Notes under the pieces: model-generated | What the model saw: only the letters and a program-made list of their open reading frames with translations | Databases searched by the model: none | What the model was told of the DNA's origin: nothing | DNA from: Ideonella margarita | GTDB lineage: Bacteria; Pseudomonadota; Gammaproteobacteria; Burkholderiales; Burkholderiaceae_C | Direction: 5' to 3' | NCBI RefSeq assembly: GCF_038066635.1 | Contig: NZ_JBBUTI010000001.1 | Coordinates: 558,001 to 622,000 of the forward strand | DNA: 64,000 nt | Part shown: in pieces, positions 34,366 through 43,042 of the stretch | Layout: the number at the start of each line of letters is the position of its first letter | Position numbering within the stretch: position 1 is the stretch's first letter | Program-made: the position numbers and the translations under genes

Positions 34366-34371
34366 CTTTCC

Positions 34372-35349
34372 ATGAATCGCACAGAACGCTTCTATCGCAT
34401 CGAGTTGCTGATCAAGAGCCGCGGCGGTGTCAGTTTCGACACCCTGCTCGACGAGCTGGAGGTGTCACGTGCCACCCTGAAGCGCGACCTCCAGTACCTG
34501 CGCGAGCGCATGGACGCCCCCATCGTCTATGACCGTTTCGACAACGTCTATCGCTTCGATGGCGAAGCGGGCAGCGGTGGCACCTCGCATGAATTGCCGG
34601 GTGTGTGGTTCAGTGAATCTGAGATCCACGCGCTGCTGACCATGCACCAGCTGATCGAAGGGCTGGACGCTGGCGGTGTGCTGGGCCGCCATCTGCAGCC
34701 GCTGCTCGACAAGCTCAACGGCATGCTCGGGGCCAGCCAGACCGAATCGCGTGAACTGATGCGCCGCGTGAAGATCAGCAGCCCGGCGCGTCGTCCGGTG
34801 GCGGGTCGCTGGTTCGAGGCGGTGGGCAGCGCGCTGCTCAAGCGCCGTCGCCTGGACATCGTCTACTTCACCCGCACCCGGCAGGCCGAGTCGCAGCGCA
34901 CGCTGTCGCCGCAGCGCCTGGTGCACTACCGCAACACCTGGTACCTCGATGCCTGGTGTCACACCAGCGAGGGCCTGCGCCGCTTCGCCCTCGACGCCGT
35001 GCGCGAGGCGCATGTGCAGGAGCAACGCGCCAAGGACGTCGCGCTGAAGACCGTGGAGGCCGAACTGGATGGCGGCTACGGCATCTTCACCGGCAAGGCC
35101 CTGCAGACGGCCACGCTGCGTTTCACCGCAGCTGCCGCGCAATGGGTGGCGCAGGAAGAGTGGCATGCCAACCAGCAGCTCAAGACGCTGGCTGACGGTT
35201 CGCTGGAAATGAAGCTGCCGTTTGCCGATGCCACCGAGCTGGCGATGGACATCCTGCGCCACGGCGACCAGGTCAAGGTGGTGGCGCCGGTGGCGCTGGC
35301 CCGCCTGGTGGCCCAGCGCCTGCGCGAGGCAGCCGGGCAATACCCGTGA
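34372..35349 (+). CDS. WYL-domain transcriptional regulator (YafY/DeoR-like HTH)
   Basis: A 325-residue regulator. The N-terminal winged helix reads RTERFYRIELLIKSRGG, then VSFDTLLDELEVSRATLKRDLQYL. Residues about 155-225 form the WYL domain (IVYFTRTRQAESQRTLSPQR, then HYRNTWYLDAWC). A C-terminal WCX-type extension ends LVAQRLREAAG. WYL proteins sense small ligands or nucleic acid and often repress neighbours. The gene is divergent from the unknown 33044-34189 gene, with twin palindromes between; greB follows 10 bp after its stop. Confidence 0.9.
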   Translation: MNRTERFYRIELLIKSRGGVSFDTLLDELEVSRATLKRDLQYLRERMDAPIVYDRFDNVYRFDGEAGSGGTSHELPGVWFSESEIHALLTMHQLIEGLDAGGVLGRHLQPLLDKLNGMLGASQTESRELMRRVKISSPARRPVAGRWFEAVGSALLKRRRLDIVYFTRTRQAESQRTLSPQRLVHYRNTWYLDAWCHTSEGLRRFALDAVREAHVQEQRAKDVALKTVEAELDGGYGIFTGKALQTATLRFTAAAAQWVAQEEWHANQQLKTLADGSLEMKLPFADATELAMDILRHGDQVKVVAPVALARLVAQRLREAAGQYP

Positions 35350-35359
35350 GGCTGGCGCC

Positions 35360-35932
35360 GTGAGCAAGGCCTTCACCAAGGAGTCGGATGGTGACGACGA
35401 GGATGAGCAGGGTGGCCTGCCGCCCATTCCCGCCGGCACCAAGAACTACCTCACGCCCAAGGGCTACCACGCCCTGCGGGCCGAGCTGTTGCAGCTGATT
35501 GATGAAGAGCGGCCGAAGATCGTCGAGATCGTGCACTGGGCAGCGTCGAACGGCGACCGCTCGGAAAACGGCGACTACATCTACGGCAAGAAGCGCTTGC
35601 GCGAGATCGACCGCCGCATCCGCTTCCTCACCAAGCGGCTGGACATCGCCGAGGTGGCGGATCCTTCACTGCACCACGGCAGCGACCAGATCTTCTTCGG
35701 TGCCACGGTGACCTACGCCACCTCGCAAGGCGTGGAGCGCACCATCACCATCATGGGCATCGACGAGGTGGATCACCTGGCGGGGGAGGTGAGCTGGATC
35801 TCGCCGATCGCCCGCGCCCTGCTCAAGTCCCGCGAGGGCGACGAGGTGACCTTGCGGACCCCCGGCGGCCTCGAGGTGCTGGAGGTCATCGAGGTGCGTT
35901 ACCCCGCGCCCGCTGCACCCGAAGCACGGTGA
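35360..35932 (+). CDS. greB: Transcription elongation factor GreB
   Basis: From GTG 35360 the protein has 190 residues, with an acidic leader (ESDGDDEDEQ) before the core NYLTPKGYHALRAELLQL. The coiled-coil tip residues are in GDRSENGDYIYGKKRLREIDRRIRFL, where the acidic pair enters the RNA polymerase secondary channel. The C-terminal FKBP-like domain includes IDEVDHLAGEVSWISPIARALL. It rescues backtracked polymerase by transcript cleavage. The last 47 bp of the gene overlap the 3' end of the convergent spoT gene. Confidence 0.95.
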   Translation: MSKAFTKESDGDDEDEQGGLPPIPAGTKNYLTPKGYHALRAELLQLIDEERPKIVEIVHWAASNGDRSENGDYIYGKKRLREIDRRIRFLTKRLDIAEVADPSLHHGSDQIFFGATVTYATSQGVERTITIMGIDEVDHLAGEVSWISPIARALLKSREGDEVTLRTPGGLEVLEVIEVRYPAPAAPEAR

Positions 35933-38183
35933 CGTTGCGCTTCAGGGTGCGCAGCACCTCCGCGAGGTGCAGGCGGTCGCGCACGCTGACCAGCAGCTTC
36001 AGCTCGGCGGTTTCGCCCGGCACGTCATCACCCATGTCGATGTGGGTGATGTCGGCCTCGGCGCTGCTCACTGATTGCGCCACCTGTGCCAGCACGCCCT
36101 TGCCGTTCTTCAACAGCACGGTGATGGCGGTCTCGAAGGCCCGCGTGGGTTCTTCCGACCACTCCACCTGCATCCAGCGTTCACGGTCGCGCTCATAGAG
36201 GCGCTTGCCGGTCGGGCACTCGCCGGTGTGCACCACCAGACCTTCGCCGCGGCCCAGGTAGCCCACGATGGCGTCGCCAGGGATCGGGCGGCAGCAGGTG
36301 GCCAGCGTGATGGAAGCGCCTTCAGCGCCGTCGATCACCACCAGACCTTGCGTGGGGGTGTCTTCGGGCGCGGCGTAGCGGCCCATGCTCAGCGTCACGG
36401 CATCGGGCTTCTGGCCCTGCTCGCGCAGCGACTGCGCCATGCGCTTGGCCACGATGGTGGCGATTTTCTTGCCCAGGCCGATGTCGATCAGCAGCTCACC
36501 CGGCGTGCGGTTGCCGCTCCAACGCAGCAGCGAGGTCCAGGGGTTGCCCGGAACCAGCGCTTCGTTGGTCAGGTCAGGCATGCGCATGCCTTCGGCGCGC
36601 AGCGCCTGGCGCAGCATCTTTTCGCCCAGTGCCTGGCTTTCTTCCAGCTCCAGGTTCTTGAGGTAATGACGGATCTTCGAGCGGGCGCGGCCGGTGCGAA
36701 CGAAGTTCAGCCAGGCCGGATTCGGTCGGGCGTTTGGTGAGGTCAGCACCTCCACCACATCGCCGGAGCGCAGGGTGGCGCGCAGCGTGGCGGGCTCGCC
36801 GTTGATCTTCACCGCCACGCAGCGGTCGCCGACGTCAGAGTGGATGGCGTAGGCGAAGTCGACCGGCGTGGCGCCCCGGGGCAGGGCCAGGATCTTGCTG
36901 CGCGGGGTGAACACATACACCGCGTCAGGCACGAGGTCGATCTTGACGTGTTCCAGGAACTCGCTGGCATCGCGGGTTTCGTCCTGGATGTCGAGCAGTG
37001 ACTTCAGCCACATGGCCCCCAGCCGTTGCGCCACCTCGTTCGGGTTCATGTCCTTGGCGCCGACCTTGTAGAGCCAGTGCGCCGCGATGCCGGCTTCGGC
37101 CACCGCATGCATGTCTTCGGTGCGGATCTGGAATTCGACCGAGGTGCCCAGCGGGCTCACCAGCGTCGTGTGCAGCGACTGGTAGCCGTTCGGCTTCGGG
37201 ATGGCGATGTAATCCTTGAAGCGGCCCGGCACCGGTTTGTAGAGCTGGTGCAGCACGCCCAGTGCCAGGTAACAGTCCGACAGGGCGCTGACCTGGATGC
37301 GGAAGCCGAAGATGTCGTTGACCTGCGCGAAGCCGGAGTGCTTTTCGCGCATCTTCCGGTAGATCGAATAGACCGTCTTCTCGCGGCCGGAGACGTCGAC
37401 CTTCATCTTCGACTGGCCAAAGGCCTTGACCACGTCCTCCTGCACCCGCGAGACGATGTCCCGGCGGTAGCCGCGTGCTCGTTGCACGGCCTTCTCCAGC
37501 GCGGCATGGCGCCAGGGGTGGATGTAGGAGAACGACAGCTCCTGCAGTTCGCGGTAGGTCTGGTTCAGGCCCAGCCGGTGGGCGATGGGCGCGTAGATTT
37601 CGAGGGTTTCGCGGGCGATGCGGGCCCGCTTGTTCATCGCCATGGCACTCATCGTGCGCATGTTGTGCAGCCGGTCAGCCAGCTTGACCAGGATGACGCG
37701 CACATCGCGCGACATCGCCAGCAGCATCTTGCGGAACGATTCAGCCTGGCCCTCTTCACGGGTCGAGAACTGCAGCTTGTCGAGCTTGGTCAGGCCGTCC
37801 ACCAGCTCGGCGGTCGGGGCGCCGAAGCGCTCGATCAGCTCGCTTTTGGTGATGCCGCAGTCTTCCATCGCATCGTGCATCAGCGCGGCCATGATGGCCT
37901 GGGCGTCCAGGCGCCAGTCAGCCACCAGGCCCGCGACGGCGATGGGGTGGGTGATGTAGGGCTCGCCACTGGCGCGGAACTGGCCCAGATGGGCCTCATC
38001 GGCGAACTTGTAGGCGTCGCGGATGGTCTTGAGGTCGGCCTTCGACAGATAGCCGAGCTTGTCGGCCAACTCGGCAAATGTGGTGGCCTCGGGGCTGCTC
38101 AGGGTGGCGCCCGCAGCGGGCGCACGGGGCCGACTCTGCAACGCAGAAGGCATGAATTCGGCAGCAAACGATCGAATACCCAT
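35886..38183 (-). CDS. spoT: Bifunctional (p)ppGpp synthetase/hydrolase
   Basis: A 765-residue RelA/SpoT protein. The HD hydrolase domain has YITHPIAVAG, ALMHDAMEDC and LVKLADRLHNMRTM. The synthetase domain has GREKTVYSIYRKM, DIFGFRIQV and YKPVPGRFKDYIAIPKPNGYQSLHT, with a TGS domain (VYVFTPRSKILALPRGATPVDFAYAIH) and a C-terminal ACT domain. Both active sites look present, as in betaproteobacterial SpoT. The order gmk-rpoZ-spoT is the classic one. Start ATG 38183 was chosen; ATG 38153 would remove only ten residues. It governs the stringent response in the cytoplasm. Confidence 0.96.
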   Translation of the reverse strand: MGIRSFAAEFMPSALQSRPRAPAAGATLSSPEATTFAELADKLGYLSKADLKTIRDAYKFADEAHLGQFRASGEPYITHPIAVAGLVADWRLDAQAIMAALMHDAMEDCGITKSELIERFGAPTAELVDGLTKLDKLQFSTREEGQAESFRKMLLAMSRDVRVILVKLADRLHNMRTMSAMAMNKRARIARETLEIYAPIAHRLGLNQTYRELQELSFSYIHPWRHAALEKAVQRARGYRRDIVSRVQEDVVKAFGQSKMKVDVSGREKTVYSIYRKMREKHSGFAQVNDIFGFRIQVSALSDCYLALGVLHQLYKPVPGRFKDYIAIPKPNGYQSLHTTLVSPLGTSVEFQIRTEDMHAVAEAGIAAHWLYKVGAKDMNPNEVAQRLGAMWLKSLLDIQDETRDASEFLEHVKIDLVPDAVYVFTPRSKILALPRGATPVDFAYAIHSDVGDRCVAVKINGEPATLRATLRSGDVVEVLTSPNARPNPAWLNFVRTGRARSKIRHYLKNLELEESQALGEKMLRQALRAEGMRMPDLTNEALVPGNPWTSLLRWSGNRTPGELLIDIGLGKKIATIVAKRMAQSLREQGQKPDAVTLSMGRYAAPEDTPTQGLVVIDGAEGASITLATCCRPIPGDAIVGYLGRGEGLVVHTGECPTGKRLYERDRERWMQVEWSEEPTRAFETAITVLLKNGKGVLAQVAQSVSSAEADITHIDMGDDVPGETAELKLLVSVRDRLHLAEVLRTLKRNVTVLRVQRARGNAPR

Positions 38184-38269
38184 GACTCGAATTTAGCCGA
38201 AGAAGTGGAAGGGCAACGGGCAATGATGCCGATGGCCCTGCAAATACTCCGGGGTGCGGGCCACCAATG

Positions 38270-38294
38270 AAAACGGGCGCCACATGGGCGCCCG
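38270..38294 (-). terminator. Rho-independent terminator after rpoZ
   Basis: On the minus strand the arms CGGGCGCC and GGCGCCCG form an 8-bp stem with a 5-base loop (38274-38294), followed by TTTT (38270-38273). It lies 43 bp after the rpoZ stop and before spoT, so it can end or attenuate gmk-rpoZ transcription. Confidence 0.7.
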
Positions 38295-38336
38295 CTGCCG
38301 TGACTTGACCGCAGCGTGCTGCGGCCAGGTGCGCGA

Positions 38337-38543
38337 TCAGGTCGTCGGGACCTTGCGCAGCATTTCGATGCCGACTTCGCCAGCGGCGATTTCGCGCAGG
38401 GCGGTCACGCCCGGCTTGTTCTTCGATTCCACCTTCGGGGTGTGGCCCTGGCTCAGCATGCGGGCGCGGTAGGTAGCGGCCAACACCAGCTGGAAGCGGT
38501 TGGGGATCTTGTTCAGGCAGTCTTCAACGGTGATGCGGGCCAT
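38337..38543 (-). CDS. rpoZ: RNA polymerase omega subunit
   Basis: A 68-residue protein beginning MARITVEDCLNKIPNRFQLV, with ATYRARMLSQGHTPKVESKN and TALREIAAGEVG, the conserved omega sequence. It helps fold the beta' subunit and forms part of the ppGpp site on polymerase. It sits between gmk (38 bp upstream) and spoT (153 bp downstream); a hairpin terminator lies in the latter gap. Confidence 0.97.
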   Translation of the reverse strand: MARITVEDCLNKIPNRFQLVLAATYRARMLSQGHTPKVESKNKPGVTALREIAAGEVGIEMLRKVPTT

Positions 38544-38581
38544 GGGGCTATCCTTTAAAACGTTCGAAGTGGACGGGGCTG

Positions 38582-39202
38582 TCAGGCCAGATCCAACGCG
38601 TGGAAGACCGTGGATTTGACACGGCGCTGAGCGGCGTACTTGAGCCGCTGCGAGTGCACGACGGTTTTCAGATCAAACAGCGCCGTCTCGAACAAGCCGT
38701 TGATTATAACGTAGTCGAAGTGGCGGGCCTGTGCCACCTCCTCGCGGGCGTTCTGCATCCGCACGGCAATGACGTCTTCGCCGTCCTCGCCGCGGCGCCG
38801 CAGCCGCTGCTCCAGCTCCTGCCAGCTCGGCGGCAGGATGAAGATCAGCACGGCGTAGGGGAACAGCTGCTTGATCTGCAGTGCGCCTTGCCAGTCGATC
38901 TCCAGCACCACGTCTTCACCGGCCATCAGCCGGGCTTCGATGCCGATGCGGGAGGTGCCGTAGCGGTTGCCATGCACTTCCGCCCACTCGAAGAACTCGT
39001 TCGCCGCGACCATCGCGTCGAAGGCCGGGCGGTCGACAAAGTGGTATTCGCGGCCGTTTTGCTCCTGCCCGCGGGGTGCGCGGGTGGTGTGCGACACCGA
39101 GACGCGCAGGTGCGAGTCGAGCTCCAGCAGCGCCTTCACGAGGCTGGACTTGCCCGCGCCGCTCGGCGCGGCCACCACGAACAGATTGCCTGGGGTTTCC
39201 AT
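38582..39202 (-). CDS. gmk: Guanylate kinase
   Basis: A 206-residue enzyme that converts GMP and ATP to GDP and ADP. The P-loop is VVAAPSGAGKSSLV. The GMP-binding segment includes SVSHTTRAPRGQEQNGREYHFV, and EIDWQGALQIK carries the conserved acidic residue. It is followed by rpoZ and preceded by yicC 12 bp upstream on the same strand, a common proteobacterial arrangement. Confidence 0.97.
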   Translation of the reverse strand: METPGNLFVVAAPSGAGKSSLVKALLELDSHLRVSVSHTTRAPRGQEQNGREYHFVDRPAFDAMVAANEFFEWAEVHGNRYGTSRIGIEARLMAGEDVVLEIDWQGALQIKQLFPYAVLIFILPPSWQELEQRLRRRGEDGEDVIAVRMQNAREEVAQARHFDYVIINGLFETALFDLKTVVHSQRLKYAAQRRVKSTVFHALDLA

Positions 39203-39214
39203 CGTCAGCTCGCC

Positions 39215-40123
39215 TTATTCGAGGTTCTGCACTTGCTCGCGCATCTGCTCGATCAACACCTTCATGTCGACCGAGATGCCCGTCAGCTCCAGGGCTGCCG
39301 ATTTCGAGCCCAGGGTGTTGGCTTCGCGGTGCAGTTCCTGGATCAGGAAATCCAGGCGCTTGCCCAGCTCGCCGCCGCTCTTGAGCAGGCGCTCGATCTC
39401 GTCGAGGTGAGCGCTGAGGCGCGACAGCTCCTCGGCCACATCGATGCGGATGGCAAACGCCGCGGCTTCGCCGAGGGCGCGGTCGCGGGCGGCCTCGGCC
39501 GAGACCGTGGCGCCTGCGCCGGCTTGCTCCAGCGCGTCGTTCCAGCGTTCCAGGAAGCGCTGCTGCTGTTTCTTCACGACGGCCGGCACCAGCGGCGCGG
39601 CCTGGCCGGCCAGCGCACGCAGGCCCACCACGCGCTCCATCAGGATCTGCACCAGACGGTCGCCTTCGCGAGCCCGGGCTTCCTTCAGGCCGTTGATGCC
39701 TTCGCGGGCGGCTTCCAGGGCCAGCTCGTCCATGCTGGTGGCGCCGGCGCCCTGGCCACCCTTGCACCAGTGCAGCACCTCGTTGACCGAGAGCGGCCGG
39801 GCCTTGGGCATCCAGCCGCTGATCGAGGCTTCGAGCCGGGCCAGGCGGTTGAGCTGCTCGGACGTCGGCTGGGGCACGGTGTCGTCCACCACACGGCTGA
39901 ACGAGGCGCGCACCTCCACTTTGCCGCGCCGCAGGCCGGCCACCAGCAACTCGCGCACGGCGGGCTCCATGTGGCGCAGTTCGTCGGGCAGACGGAAGGC
40001 GATGTCAAGGAACCGGCTGTTGACCGAGCGGAACTCGAACGTGAGGCCGGGCTGAGCGGTTTCACCGAGGGCGACCGGGGCAGCGCTGGCGCTGGCGAAC
40101 CCGGTCATGCTGTAAACTGGCAT
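39215..40123 (-). CDS. yicC: YicC-family endoribonuclease
   Basis: A 302-residue YicC protein: MPVYSMTGFASA at the start, SVNSRFLDIAFRLPDELRHMEP, GKVEVRASFSR, and the conserved C-terminal DFLIQELHREANTLGSK followed by MKVLIEQMREQVQNLE. Recent work on the E. coli protein describes RNase activity on a small RNA; the role in this organism is not known. It heads the yicC-gmk-rpoZ series and is divergent from the Ser/Thr kinase gene, with only 30 bp between the start codons. Confidence 0.93.
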   Translation of the reverse strand: MPVYSMTGFASASAAPVALGETAQPGLTFEFRSVNSRFLDIAFRLPDELRHMEPAVRELLVAGLRRGKVEVRASFSRVVDDTVPQPTSEQLNRLARLEASISGWMPKARPLSVNEVLHWCKGGQGAGATSMDELALEAAREGINGLKEARAREGDRLVQILMERVVGLRALAGQAAPLVPAVVKKQQQRFLERWNDALEQAGAGATVSAEAARDRALGEAAAFAIRIDVAEELSRLSAHLDEIERLLKSGGELGKRLDFLIQELHREANTLGSKSAALELTGISVDMKVLIEQMREQVQNLE

Positions 40124-40153
40124 GAAGCTTTTGCAGGAAGCAAAAACCCGATT

Positions 40154-41122
40154 ATGTCAAAGCCCAAACCAGCCCCGTTGCCCGCGGGCACCGTGGTCGG
40201 TGGTTACCAGATCATCAAGAAGCTGGCAGCCGGCGGATTCGGCGTTGTTTACCTCGCTGAAGACGAAACCCGACACTTGGTTGCCCTGAAGGAATACCTC
40301 CCCGCTTCGCTCGCCGAACGCGCCCCGGGAGAGTTGATTCCGCGGGTCAAGCCCGAGAAGCAGCCGCTGTACCGGCTCGGGCTGAAAAGTTTTTTCGAAG
40401 AAGGCCGCTCGCTGGCCCAGATCGCCCACCCGAGTGTGGTGTCGGTGCTGAATTTCTTCCGGGAAAATGAAACTGTTTACATGGTGATGAACTACCTGCA
40501 GGGCGACACGCTGCAGGACTTCATCGTCACGGCCCGCGATCTCAAGCGCGAAAAGGTCTTCCGCGAGTCCACCATCCGCAGCCTGTTCGACGAGATCCTG
40601 CGCGGCTTGCGCATCGTGCACCAGCACAAGATGCTGCACCTCGACATCAAGCCGGCCAACATCTTCATCACGAATGAAAACAAGGCCGTGATGCTCGACT
40701 TCGGTGCGGCGCGCGAAGTGCTGTCCAAGGAAGGCAACTTCATCCGGCCGATGTACACGCCGGGTTTTGCGGCCCCCGAGATGTACCGCCGCGACGGCTC
40801 GCTCGGGCCGTGGACCGACATCTACGCGATCGGCGCATGCATCTACGCCTGCATGCAGGGCTATCCGCCCACGGACGCGCCGCAGCGCATCGACAAGGAC
40901 CGCCTGCCGCTGTCGCTCTCGCGCATGCGCAACACCTATTCCGACAACCTCATCGAGGTGACCGAGTGGTGCATGTCGCTGGATCCGCTGTCGCGTCCGC
41001 AGTCGGTGTTCGCCTTGCAGAAAGAGCTCTCGCGTGAAACCGAGCGCCGCTACACCTCCCTCAGCTTCACTGAACGCCTGAAGTTGCAGATCGAAAACCT
41101 GAAATCCGGGGCGCGCACCTGA
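40154..41122 (+). CDS. Ser/Thr protein kinase, soluble
   Basis: A 322-residue Hanks-type kinase starting at ATG 40154. Visible elements are the glycine loop KLAAGGFGVVYLAED, K46 in VALKEYLP, catalytic D164 in HLDIKPANIF (HLD in place of HRD), D182 in DFGAAREV, and TPGFAAPEMY as the activation segment end. There is no transmembrane or PASTA segment, so it acts in the cytoplasm. The open frame continues upstream, opposite yicC and gmk, but has no kinase features there. A PP2C phosphatase gene follows 34 bp later, forming a writer/eraser pair. Confidence 0.93.
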   Translation: MSKPKPAPLPAGTVVGGYQIIKKLAAGGFGVVYLAEDETRHLVALKEYLPASLAERAPGELIPRVKPEKQPLYRLGLKSFFEEGRSLAQIAHPSVVSVLNFFRENETVYMVMNYLQGDTLQDFIVTARDLKREKVFRESTIRSLFDEILRGLRIVHQHKMLHLDIKPANIFITNENKAVMLDFGAAREVLSKEGNFIRPMYTPGFAAPEMYRRDGSLGPWTDIYAIGACIYACMQGYPPTDAPQRIDKDRLPLSLSRMRNTYSDNLIEVTEWCMSLDPLSRPQSVFALQKELSRETERRYTSLSFTERLKLQIENLKSGART

Positions 41123-41156
41123 GCGCCGACCCGAAGCAGCAGCAGCGACGCACATC

Positions 41157-42068
41157 ATGAGGTTCTCTGTCTACCAAGTCAGCCGCAAGGGCGGCCGCGA
41201 AAAGAACGAAGACCGCATGGGCTATTGCTACACGCGGGATTCGGGCCTGTTTGCCCTGGCCGACGGCATGGGTGGCCACCCTGAGGGCGAAGTGGCCGCG
41301 CAGCTCGCGCTGCAGTGCCTGGCCGCGGCCTTCCAGCGTGAAGCCAAGCCGGCGCTGAAGAGCCCGCAGCGCTTCTTGCAGGACGCCATCCTGGCCGGCC
41401 ACCATCAGCTGCTGCGCTACGCCACGGAAAAATCGCTGGTCGATACGCCGCGCACCACCATCGTGGCTTGCGTCATCCAGGGCCGCACGGCCTACTGGGC
41501 GCATTGCGGCGATTCCCGCCTGTACCTCGTGCGCGGTGGCAAGCTGGTTGCCCGCACCCGCGACCACTCGTACACCGAACTCCAGGAAACCCTGGCGCAC
41601 GTGGTGCCCATCGACGCGCGCTTCAACCGCTCGGTGCTGTTCACCTGCCTAGGCAGCCCCGGAAAGCCGGTGGTCGATGCCGCTGGTCCGATCGCGCTGC
41701 AATCGGGCGACCGCATCGTGGTGTGCTCGGACGGTTTGTGGAGCACGGTGTCGGACGACGAAATCATCGAGATGCTGGCCGTGCGCCCGATCTCGGACGC
41801 CGTGCCCGAGCTGGTTGAGCAGGCCCTGCGCAACGGCGGCAGCCACGGTGACAACGTCACGGTGCTGGCGGTGGAATGGGAAGCCGCTGAAGACCGCGAC
41901 AGCACCACGGGCATCTCCACCCGCACGCTGGGTGAGGACGTGTTTGCGTCCACCATCCAGGCCAGTCTGGCGGACGGCATGCCCGGCGACCTGGACGAAG
42001 CCGAGATCGAGCGATCGATCCGCGAAATCAACGAGGCGATCCAGCGCTCGTCCAAGAAGCGGCCCTGA
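41157..42068 (+). CDS. PP2C-type Ser/Thr phosphatase
   Basis: A 303-residue PPM phosphatase. Metal-site motifs are KNEDRMGYCY, ALADGMGGHPEGEVAA and AHCGDSRLYLVR; SDGLWSTVSDDEI and GDNVTVLAVEW complete the set. The C-terminal 60 residues after the catalytic domain are rich in Asp, Glu and Ser and appear flexible. It probably reverses phosphorylation by the adjacent kinase. After its stop there are 208 bp before rph, in which I see no gene, hairpin or clear promoter. Confidence 0.93.
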   Translation: MRFSVYQVSRKGGREKNEDRMGYCYTRDSGLFALADGMGGHPEGEVAAQLALQCLAAAFQREAKPALKSPQRFLQDAILAGHHQLLRYATEKSLVDTPRTTIVACVIQGRTAYWAHCGDSRLYLVRGGKLVARTRDHSYTELQETLAHVVPIDARFNRSVLFTCLGSPGKPVVDAAGPIALQSGDRIVVCSDGLWSTVSDDEIIEMLAVRPISDAVPELVEQALRNGGSHGDNVTVLAVEWEAAEDRDSTTGISTRTLGEDVFASTIQASLADGMPGDLDEAEIERSIREINEAIQRSSKKRP

Positions 42069-42276
42069 ACCTGAGGGCGCAGTGGGCGGTGCGGCGGCTT
42101 CGTCGTCCGGCGCTGCGGCCTTGCCGCGTACCGCACAGCCTGCCCGGGCACCGGTCGCCGAACCGCGCTTCAAGCGCAGCCATCTGTTTTGCCCGCCGGG
42201 CATCACCACGCGCCCATCTGCCAGCGCCGTGCACCCGGTCCATCAACTTTCAACGCCTTTTCCAAGAAACACCACC

Positions 42277-43017
42277 ATGACGACTTTTGAACGCTCCAGC
42301 GGCCGCGCCGCCAATGCCCTGCGCCCTGTGCGCATCACCCGCGGCTACACGCGCCATGCTGAAGGCTCGGTCCTGATCGAGTTTGGCGAAACCCGCGTGC
42401 TGTGCACCGCCTCCGTGGAAGAGCGCGTGCCGCCGCACAAGAAGGGCAGCGGCGAAGGCTGGGTGACGGCCGAGTACGGCATGCTGCCGCGCGCCACCCA
42501 CACCCGCAGCGGCCGTGAAGCCGCCAAGGGCAAGCAGACCGGCCGCACCCAGGAAATCCAGCGCCTGATCGGCCGCTCGCTGCGCGCGGTGTTTGACTTG
42601 GCTGCACTCGGCGAGCGCACCATCACCCTCGACTGCGACGTGCTGCAAGCTGACGGCGGCACCCGCACGGCGGCCATCACCGGCGCCTTCGTGGCGGCCC
42701 AGGACGCCGTCAACGTGCTGCTGTCGAAGAGCCTGCTGGCGGCCTCGCCGATTCGCGAGCATGTGGCTGCGGTGTCGGTGGGCATCGTCAACGGCACGCC
42801 GCTGCTGGACCTTGAATACATCGAAGACTCGGCTTGCGACACCGACATGAACGTCGTGATGACCGGCGCGGGTGGTTTCATCGAAATCCAGGGCACGGCC
42901 GAAGGCGCGACCTTCAGCCGCGAAGAGATGAACCAGCTGCTGCAACTGGCCACCGACGGCATCACCGATCTGGTGGCGCTGCAGAAGGCGGCGCTGTCGG
43001 CACCGCTGCCGGCCTGA
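42277..43017 (+). CDS. rph: Ribonuclease PH
   Basis: A 246-residue phosphorolytic 3'-5' exoribonuclease that trims tRNA 3' ends. Typical segments are RPVRITRGYTRHAEGSVLIEFG, GEGWVTAEYGMLPRATHTR, the phosphate-binding RTQEIQRLIGRSLRAVFDL, LDCDVLQADGGTRTAAITG and EDSACDTDMNVVMT. Length is slightly above the E. coli protein. ATG 42277 is chosen because the open frame upstream has no Rph sequence. rdgB follows 25 bp later. Confidence 0.97.
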   Translation: MTTFERSSGRAANALRPVRITRGYTRHAEGSVLIEFGETRVLCTASVEERVPPHKKGSGEGWVTAEYGMLPRATHTRSGREAAKGKQTGRTQEIQRLIGRSLRAVFDLAALGERTITLDCDVLQADGGTRTAAITGAFVAAQDAVNVLLSKSLLAASPIREHVAAVSVGIVNGTPLLDLEYIEDSACDTDMNVVMTGAGGFIEIQGTAEGATFSREEMNQLLQLATDGITDLVALQKAALSAPLPA

Positions 43018-43042
43018 GTACCCACGCTGCTGGAGACAAGTG

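Noticed and set aside
38600..40153. Upstream extension of the Ser/Thr kinase frame opposite gmk and yicC
   Set aside because: The added 518 residues are antisense to two well-recognised genes and contain no kinase-related or sensory domain; the ATG at 40154 fits the kinase fold.
42069..42276. Possible small gene or promoter between the phosphatase and rph
   Set aside because: The open frame continues from another phase through the phosphatase gene and shows no recognisable protein; no clear promoter hexamers are visible.
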